Origin: Kingdonia uniflora
Lineage: Eukaryota; Streptophyta; Magnoliopsida; Ranunculales; Circaeasteraceae
Assembly: GCA_014058105.1 (NCBI GenBank)
Contig: JACGCM010002784.1
Location: 2,790,001 to 2,854,000, forward strand
Reading direction: 5' to 3'
Length of the DNA stretch: 64,000 nt
Part shown: piece after piece, positions 56,611 through 64,000 of the stretch
Position numbering within the stretch: the stretch's first letter is position 1
How the letters are laid out: each line of letters starts with the position of its first letter
Notes under the pieces: model-generated
The model's input: the letters and a program-made list of their open reading frames with translations, nothing else
What the model was told of the DNA's origin: nothing
The model's database searches: none
Program-made: the position numbers and the translations under genes

Positions 56611-59600
56611 TACAAAATAAATCATCCCTAAAGAAGGTAATGCTAAATGTAACATTTTTACAATTTGAATTACACTCCTATTAGATAATGCAAATCATTC
56701 ATCAACTATAAGTAAATTTAAAAGAGAGAGATTTATTTACAAGGTTCCACAAACACCAATTTCATATAAATAAATAAATGTCTCAATTTACCTAGAACAT
56801 TAAAAATTATTGTTCAATCACTAAATTCAACTTGAGTATTCAAATTAATTATCCAACTTCTTACGCAATAAACATGGAACCATCGACAAATGAACAATAT
56901 CTCTACGTATAATAAACATTTGCTTGTATCGCTCCCATACTTGTTAAGAAACTACCTAAAATAAAAATAAAAAATTGTTACAACCAACATATAAAAATAA
57001 TTGCAAACCAAAAGATAATAAAACAATGAAGTACACATTATGAAACTGAAAATATAAAAAATCAAATGACGCGTCAATTTACGTACTTCTGTCAATTTAC
57101 GTAATCATAAAATCAATAAGGTTGTGTCATTCCCCACTTTACAAAATACACTCCTAGTTTTGAATAAAGACTTTATATTATTAGTGAAAGTATTAAGAGA
57201 TGGTATAACTCTAAAAGGGGCAGAAGAAAAAAAAGCTGACTTGAAAAGTAAGACTTCAAAAGACAGGACCAAAGATGAGACTTCAACTAAATCAAGATAT
57301 ACATCGAAAATTGATAGCAGAAATTAGAAATAAAAAAATTAATTAACTGTTTCACATAAGAAAGCATGCAAGACATTTACCAAAGCAATCAGTCAATAAT
57401 TAGTACAGTTTGCCGTTCTTTGCATGTTAGCCTCGAATCCCCACCTTAAAATTGACATTAAAGAGCTTTTTCCCATGACTTCTAGATCCGATAATGACCT
57501 GCCCAAAGGCGACACCAACAACCACCATTCATTACAAGAAAGCTAGTTAGGCTTAATGATCTTTCACAGTCAGGAAAAATCAAACTCAATAGGAAAGAAC
57601 AAAAACTGCATTTTTCCTGGGAAAAAAATTAAATTTCACCCTGTAAGTATATCATTTCATATGTTTTTACAAAAAATCAAGCAATAAAAGAATTATGAAA
57701 CTTAGCTTTACCTTATTTCAATTATTCATGTTATCTTCGAAATAAAAAGAGAAAGTTAGATAATGCACCTGTAGAATAGATTTTAAAGAGAATAAGCGTA
57801 TCGAATCCTCACAACAAAGTAACATAAGTGATACCAGTAATCGGTTTCCAGAAGTCGTGGTTTCACTGGAGGTGTGAACTTCAACTTCTTGTGACTCAAC
57901 TCCAATCGAGGTACTAATTTCTCCTAGATTTTTTAGGGTAGCACTACCCTGAGTAAGCATCTCTAGCTTATTCTCAATAGATACCTCAGAGACCGTATTG
58001 CTGTACTCTGGCATTCAAGAAATATCTCATAAAGGTATACATCATATTAATTAAAGGAGTATCAAAAGTAAAGGAAATGGATCATTTTAGGGCATAACTT
58101 TATGCTTCAAGGAAGAGTTTAAGAAGAGACCAGAACAGCTCCCATTTAAGATAAGGATTCATTTGTAAGTTAAAAACATTAACCACGGCTTGCTTTTTCA
58201 TCAGCGGTTAGTTTTTTCTAAGATACCACCCTGCATGGAGGGGTACCACATATTAATTGCTAGTATACAGGAAATCTCATGTTTTTTCATTAGTCACAAT
58301 GGATGGATGGAGGGGATCATCTTTTACCTTAAACATGCAGGGAGGGAACATGCAGAACAAGCCTAAAAACTCTTTTATAGAAAGTAAACGAACTACTATT
58401 AAGGAAATTCTCATGGAGATCCTTATTCATGTAATTGCAGTGGGCTTCAGGAAACAAACCAGAAATAATGGAAATATATCAAAATATTATAATACTGAGG
58501 CAACGATTTATTGGATGTGAAAATCATACCCCTTTATACTGGCTCCATGGTAGCTTTGATGTAGCCATCTCAAGTATTGTACATCCCAGGCTTCAAATAT
58601 CCACTGCAAGGCTATAGCCAGTGGAGTTCATAATAACCTAGGTATAATAAAATAAAATTTCAACCAAACACATAAGGTTAAAGAGGAAAAATACTGAAAT
58701 ATTGAGGCCCAAATACCTCAGGAACCATTCAATAAGGGCTTCCTTTGAAAGAGAGTGCTAGCATTGCACAATGAGAAGTAATCTGGTTAACAGAGACAGA
58801 TATCAGTAAGTATAAGCACAATAAAGAGAAGAAATTTTTTTGATAATGCTCAGTTAACTGTTTCCTCAGGAACCTCGAGCTTGAAATTTTAGAGAATCTT
58901 GTAGTGTTTTGTGTCATTATTAGAAAAAGTATTCGGTGTTTTGTTTAAATGTCATAATAGGAGTGTTATGTTTATATAGTGGTATTGTTCTCGTACTTCT
59001 GAGTCCTGTTTATGAAAATTACACATTATTTAGTACCAAGCTTAAGCAATGCCACAAAAAATTTCGTCAATAGAAAAGAAATTGTTAAGAATCTAGTTAC
59101 AACCAAAGCAGTCACCTTTAGCCTCGATCATCAATAACCCATTAGCTATAACTTCTTTACTACAGGAACCTGAGTACTAATCCCAAGAGAACAGACCAAC
59201 TTACCAAATTTAGACATCCCGTAAATCCCTAATATATGAACAATCCCTCAAACCTCAGGTTGTTCATGCATTAGGACTGCTCCTTTTAACCTATTGTTTT
59301 ATCATTCGATAATAGGATCTTGTGCAAACATTATCTGGAAAGAGTGAACCTCTAAAGCTACACCAACAATTGTTAAGGCCTAACGAAGCCAAATCAAGCA
59401 TCAAACCCATGACGGTAGAACCCATATAGGTAACACTAGTAAAAAAGTGTTCCCCACATTCGGGTTGATCTTGAGATTGAGAAATAGTATCCTTGTTCCG
59501 AAGTTTTGGAGGGTCATGTGCAACAAGTCATTACATTCTTATTGAACTTCCAAGTTCCAAGTTTGTTTAGTACTTTAGTCATGTTTGTTGGCCAAACACT

Positions 59601-59700
59601 TTCTTCACTTCTTTAGTTCAGGGCAATTTCACTAAGTCACTTGCATTAGGAATACAAAGCATGCATGTAGAAGCTTCTAAAACTGCACAGGTAGAAATTG
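56611..59700. other. CACTA interior, left part: no confident gene
   Basis: AT-rich sequence with only short frames (largest 98 codons, minus strand 58014-57718, starting MPEYSNTVSEVSIENKLEML, unrecognised). A frame at 57124-57327 has a Lys/Asp/Ser-rich tail. These may be acquired exons or decayed element genes. Confidence 0.5.
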
Positions 59701-59749
59701 GGCAAGGCAAGAGGAAAAGAAAATGGCTTACCCATGTTATTTTGCAGCA

Positions 59750-60481
59750 ATGAAATTCCCTGTGTTACCTACTGTTCACTATAACATGGGAGGCATTCCA
59801 ACAAATTACCACGGAGAGGCAGTCATTGTAAAAGATGGTAATCTAGATATAGTAGTTCCTGGACTAATGGTTGTTGGGGAGGCAACTTGTGCTTCAGTTC
59901 ATGGTGCAAATTCCTTGCTTGACATTGTTGTTTTTTGTCGAGCTTATGCAAATAGAGTTGCAGAGATTCATAAACCAGGGGAGAAGCAAAAGCCATTGAA
60001 AAATGATGCGGGGGAGAAGACCATTGCATGGTTGGATAAATTGAGGTACTCAAATGGGTCATTGCCAACTTCAAAGATCTATTTAAATAAGCAACGAATA
60101 ATGCAAAATAATGCTGCAGTTTTTCGCATTCAAGAAACATTAGAAGAAGGCTGTCAGTTAATTGACAAGGCATGGGAGAGCTTTTATGATGTTAAGCTGC
60201 AGGATCAAAGTCTTATATGGAACTCTGACTTGATAGAGATAATAGAACTGGAAAATCTTCTGATAAATGCATGTATAACAATGCATTCTGCTGAAGCTAG
60301 GAGAGAGAGCAGAGGAGCACACGCTCATAAATATTTTGCGAGAAGGGATGAAGAGATCTGGATGAAGCATACTTTGGAGTATTAGGAAAATGAGAAGGTC
60401 CAACTAGATCATAGGCTGGTCCATATGAACTCATTGGACGACGAGATTCAGACATTCCTACCAAAAGCTCGTGTTTATTAA
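59750..60481 (+). pseudogene. Succinate dehydrogenase flavoprotein subunit, C-terminal fragment
   Basis: Contiguous similarity to plant mitochondrial SDH1 (complex II flavoprotein), from PVLPTVHYNMGGIPTNYHGE near 59757 to the true C-terminus PKARVY and stop at 60481. Recognisable parts are the FAD/capping region (VHGANSLLDIVVF), KPGEKQKPL, NGSLPTS, QRIMQNNAAVFR, ETLEEGCQLIDKAWESF, LENLLINACITMHSAEARRE. Five residues (R-L-G-A-N) are missing after VHGAN by an in-frame 15-bp deletion between repeated ggtgcaaat. G to C follows in FGRA, and a Trp codon is a stop at 60383-60385. N-terminal half absent. No intron interrupts the ~720 bp, although SDH1 genes in plants have many, which suggests a copy from processed RNA. 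Confidence 0.88.
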
Positions 60482-62814
60482 AGCTTTGATCATTAAGAAT
60501 GCTTTTGACGTCGTTGGGATCACCCAAGCATAAGAAGGTTCCAATAAAGTATTGTCACAGTCAATCTTTTTTAGATGATTGCATCTTAGATAAGAGTGCC
60601 TGATCTGATACATGTAACAAAAAAATTCTTCTAACCTCAATAATAATCATAATGATTTACAGAAGAAGAAGAAAAATGTCTAGTTTCCTTGGTATGGATT
60701 CATGATACATGTAACAAAAGAATTCTTCTAACCTTAATAATAATCATAATGATTTACAAAAGAAGAAAATAAAGGTCTAGTTTCCTTGGTATGGATTCAA
60801 GACAAAAAAATGAGTAGTAAGATTATATATGAAACTAATCTTACTTCCCTGTCTTACTTGGAATGTTAATGAGGGCGTAAGAGAGAACACCAATAAACAA
60901 TTGAGAAACCTTATCATCTGCAAATATAAAGAAGCTGGTTTTAGTGAAGTTGTAGTAATTGAATTATTGAAAAAGAAACGTAAACAAAGTTGGTAGGAAT
61001 AGAAGATCAAATATGGAAAATAATAACTTTCAAAAACTTGGCATATCCTCTAAAAATGATAGAATAAACCAACACAAAATGATCAAATATGAGAATCTTT
61101 GTTTGGTTGTCTATTAAATAATAACATCTAAGTGTTATTTTGGGTCTCAAATGGTATGAATGCGTTGAAAAAGATTCTGTGTTAAACACAGTCCCTACAG
61201 TTGTTTTAATTAAACTTCAGAAAGTTTTTTTTTCATAGAGAACTCGAGTCTATTGACAATGGATGAAGATATTTCTCCATAAATAAGTTTGTGATAAGAG
61301 TCTCCCCCATCTCTCTCAACCTAATTACAATCCAATTTGCTAATTTAGAGCAAATTTCACTCCTACTCAAACCCAAATTACTTCAATTTTATTACCCAAA
61401 CATCTTATATTATTCAACCGCAAAACCAAAGTTGAAGATATTTTCCCTAATAAACTCATCAAATCCATGATGAAAAATTGGTGAAAGCACTACCATCACC
61501 CACAATTTTGAAAAAACATACAAACAAATTGACTAAGAATTCAAATCAGATTTACCTTGAGAAGCCTTTGAATCCTAATCAGATCCGTAACTCTTCCAAT
61601 AGAAATTTTACCCAAATTGAAGTCTAGAGAGAGAGGGAGCAAATCACATTAAACTTCGATCTCGATTTTAACATTAATAATACCTAAAACATCTACTAAA
61701 TCAGATTCGGTTTTTGGTTGAGATTTGGCTTTTGAAGAGTAAAAAGAGAAAATTTTGGGAGGGAACTTAAATATAAGACGAAAAATACGAGAGGCCAATC
61801 AAAATAATAATAAAAAAGAAGTTTAAATTACCACATATTAAACTATAATTTGTGACGGGGTCACTCCGTGGTAAAATTAACATAAGTAAAAGTCTCTAGC
61901 AAACAGTAAAAGAGATTGTGGCAAAATTACTATTTTTATGTAGTGCTTCCTTAATAATCATAACAAAGAAAACAATTGTAAACCCTAAACAAAATTTATA
62001 AATACCCAACATTCAACCCTTTACTATTTGTATCTTTTGATCGCTGATTGAAAGTAAAACTAAAATTTAATGAAAGGGAAGGAGATACCATTTAAGTTGA
62101 ATTTGATTGTTGCAGAAATCGAAGATCAATTCATAGTATAAACCATAGAGAGAGATCTTACTTACTGGAGTAAAATTAAGAAGATTTGATGAAGATCCAA
62201 TGCCTAACTTTGATCGAAATAGAGATTTAGGGTGAGAAAGTTCACCAATTGAGTAAGTTTGCAGTCACATAAAGCAAATGAAGGGTATGTTTGATATTCA
62301 ATATTAGGATCGAAGCAATTGAAATTTGCATCAAAACGAACACCTTACAAGGATTTCTTTCAGAAGATTGAGAGGAGGGATTCAGACTCAGGGGAGGCAG
62401 TAGTGATGATGAACAAAGGCTGAAGTTTTCCTTGGCACTTTACGCGAAAATTCTAAAACAAATGTTGGTTGACTGAAAATTTAGCCATATGATATGGCAG
62501 TTTAGAGGTGTGAAGGAAGTCTGAAATTTATTGGCCTAGGAGAGATCCGAGCGGCCTAAATAATCATCGGACTCACGAGAGATGGATAACGAATGGCTGA
62601 TGAGTTATTCCTTTAGGTGTATAGATGGAGAAGGACTGCATGAGGAGATGGATAACGAATGGCTGATATCGAGAAATGGCTGATGAGTTATTCTTTTAGG
62701 TGTATAGATGGCTGATGAGTTATTTCTTTAGGTGTATAGATGGAGAAGGACTGCATGAGGAGAGATCAATTAGACAAAATTAAGTTGAAGCTTTTCATTT
62801 TCAATTATCATGGT
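60482..62814. other. CACTA interior, right part: tandem duplications, no gene
   Basis: About 60611-60800 is a ~98-bp duplication ('ttcttctaacctcaataata'). About 62580-62765 holds repeated 'gatggataacgaatggctga' and 'ttaggtgtatagatgg' phrases. At 61918-61945 the sequence tatttttatgtagtg, and at 59434 cactagtaaaaaagtg, look like CACTA-type ends, but the flanking triplets (taa and ctt) do not match. No ORF over 80 codons is convincing. Confidence 0.5.
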
Positions 62815-63063
62815 AAATTTTCCCGTCCCTAAACATAACATATTAGGGACGGTTATGTCCCACCGTCCCTAAACTAATACAATTAGGGACGGATATGTCC
62901 AACTATCCCTAAACTTATACTATTAAGGACGGGGTAATTTTTTCAGTCTCATAAACAAAAATAATAAGAGACGGAATCAAAACTGTCCCAAATGTGATAT
63001 TATTAGAGACAAATTTTACTCTGTCTCTAATATCTTATCCCTAATAATCATTTTTTTATATTG
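62815..63063. repeat. Right subterminal repeats of the CACTA element
   Basis: Repeated 'attagggacggatatgtcc' and complementary 'gtccctaaac' phrases, ending in ttataatttttttata-like AT-rich sequence and the terminus tattg. Confidence 0.8.
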
Positions 63064-63066
63064 TGT

Positions 63067-64000
63067 ACATTTACTTGTTGATCCTCCCTATCTTCATTTG
63101 CCTCTCTCATTCTATCAAACTTTGTCGCAAACTCTGTGTTATATTGGCATGTCTCTTCTTCGCTCAAGCGAGCTGTCTCCAGTTCGGCCTACATCACAGA
63201 TACAATACATCAAGTTTAATTTAAAAATACTCAATCAATACATACAGGAATCTTATTTCTAACAAATCTCTATCATTTTTTGACATTTACTGTATGAAAC
63301 TGCATCTAAACTTAAGGTCGAAGTATGATCCCAGTTCAATGACAATAACACGTACTTCCAATTTTATGGTACACATTCTCTAGGTTCTAAATCTTTTAAC
63401 ACTTTGATATTATCTATACACAATTGAATACCATTGCCCCTAAACTATTAACATGTTTTTGGTATGTCTTTATGCTCTAATTTTTACTTTGTAGCTCTAA
63501 AGTAATGCAGCATACAAGTCAAATATTTCTTGCTCTTCTCGAACCTATAGCTCTGCTTGCGAAGTTAACAGGGATGTTGAGGTGTTTTTCGCCTTAGCGA
63601 GCTCATTCTCTAATTCTTATATTCTGAGGCACATATCCTTAAGTTCCTACAAATAAGGTTTCCAAACATCACTTTGCATACATAAATTTATCCTGCAATG
63701 ATCAATATAGTTACAGTTCTCAAACCCCTCATAATCACACAACCAAAGAGTCAGCAATTTTACTCTACCTTCTCATTCTCATTCTCAGGGTTCACAATGT
63801 CATCCACTTAATTCTCTCGCTCAGTTTGGGGAGAGACACCATCCAACCCTCTTATAACTCCAGCCTCATCATCTTCATCCTTCTCTTCTTCAACGAAGGT
63901 ATCCGCAATAATGCCATTCAACTCAGCTTTGGAGTACCCCATTTTGAGGAGGTGGCACCCAAGTCTATCACGCTAGACGACCACCTCATCAAGATTCTTC
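63067..64000 (-). pseudogene. Antisense-strand gene of Tat element B, continued
   Basis: Reverse-complement match to 15771-16701, containing the same coiled-coil coding blocks and the introns at about 15999-16124 and 16226-16582. It is incomplete at the window end. Confidence 0.65.

Larger units (their letters stand above)
56004..63063. mobile_element. CACTA (En/Spm-type) element, 7060 bp, with SDH1 fragment
   Basis: The left end is cactacaagaaaaa, the canonical CACTA terminus. The right end, ...tttttttatattg, matches its complement at about 9 of the last 12 bases. The target duplication is tgt (56001-56003 and 63064-63066), and the left arm shows the empty site near 16701. Subterminal regions carry many 'agggacgg / gtccctaa' type motifs, as usual for this superfamily. 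I see no TNPD-like transposase, so it is probably non-autonomous. Confidence 0.85.
42691..64000 (-). repeat. Right arm of large inverted duplication (with two later insertions)
   Basis: Reverse-complement partner of 15771-24321. It carries two insertions absent from the left arm, each with its own target duplication: the chromovirus (gtagt) and the CACTA element (tgt). Without them it is about 8.66 kb, against 8.55 kb on the left. It runs off the window end, so the palindrome is longer than seen. Confidence 0.9.
52952..64000 (+). mobile_element. Tat element B: inverted copy of element A, split by a CACTA element
   Basis: 5' LTR 52952-53552, PBS, gag and the start of the antisense gene (minus strand), which continues after the CACTA element (63067-64000) and leaves the window. 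The target-site side (aagaa on the complementary strand) is preserved. Like element A it has no pol between gag and the antisense gene (55320-55460), so the pol deletion is older than the duplication. Confidence 0.85.

Noticed and set aside
1..64000. CRISPR arrays, bacterial operons, rRNA or tRNA genes
   Set aside because: None seen. The repeats present are TE-related and the gene structure is eukaryotic.

Overview
This is a window of plant nuclear DNA, probably from a eudicot. It is AT-rich and every recognisable coding segment belongs to a plant transposable element or to a gene fragment carried by one. The families are FAR1/MULE transposases, Tat-lineage and chromodomain Ty3/gypsy retrotransposons, a plant LINE endonuclease and a CACTA element. 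I see no intact host gene, rRNA, tRNA or CRISPR. Nearly all frames carry stops or frameshifts, so this is old, nested repeat DNA.

Layout. 1-3755: unassigned sequence with a ~166-bp tandem repeat. 3756-9827: MULE-1, with TIRs of about 200 bp and a decayed FAR1-type gene on the minus strand; a LINE fragment sits in one of its introns. 9828-10722: a fragment with a 153-codon acidic ORF. 10723-19669: Tat element A (minus strand; LTRs, PBS, PPT, TSD), which keeps gag and an antisense spliced gene but has lost pol. 19670-20111: flank. 20112-24321: MULE-2. 24322-31397: three further ~2.65-kb tandem units derived from MULE-2. 31398-42690: Tat element C (minus strand; 3' LTR, long antisense gene, integrase, a misplaced LTR/PBS fragment, RNase H and RT). 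42691-52509: MULE-3 (minus strand), split by a complete 5578-bp chromovirus at 45906-51483. 52510-52951: flank. 52952 to the window end: Tat element B (plus strand), split by a 7060-bp CACTA element at 56004-63063 that carries a succinate dehydrogenase flavoprotein (SDH1) fragment.

The main large-scale structure is an inverted duplication. 15771-24321 is repeated in reverse orientation as 64000-42691, once the chromovirus and CACTA insertions are removed from the right arm. Both arms share three independent junctions: Tat LTR to flank, flank to MULE TIR, and MULE gene to LINE. They therefore come from one segmental duplication. The right arm runs off the window, so total arm length is unknown.

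The most interesting biology is (1) the palindrome and the tandem array at its centre, (2) a multi-exon gene on the antisense strand of the Tat elements, with intron positions and TATA-like boxes kept in two diverged copies, (3) SDH1 capture by a CACTA element, (4) triplicated in-phase 60-nt exons in the FAR1-like gene, and (5) small deletions patched with copies of nearby sequence. All similarity statements come from reading the sequence by eye; no alignment program or database was used.
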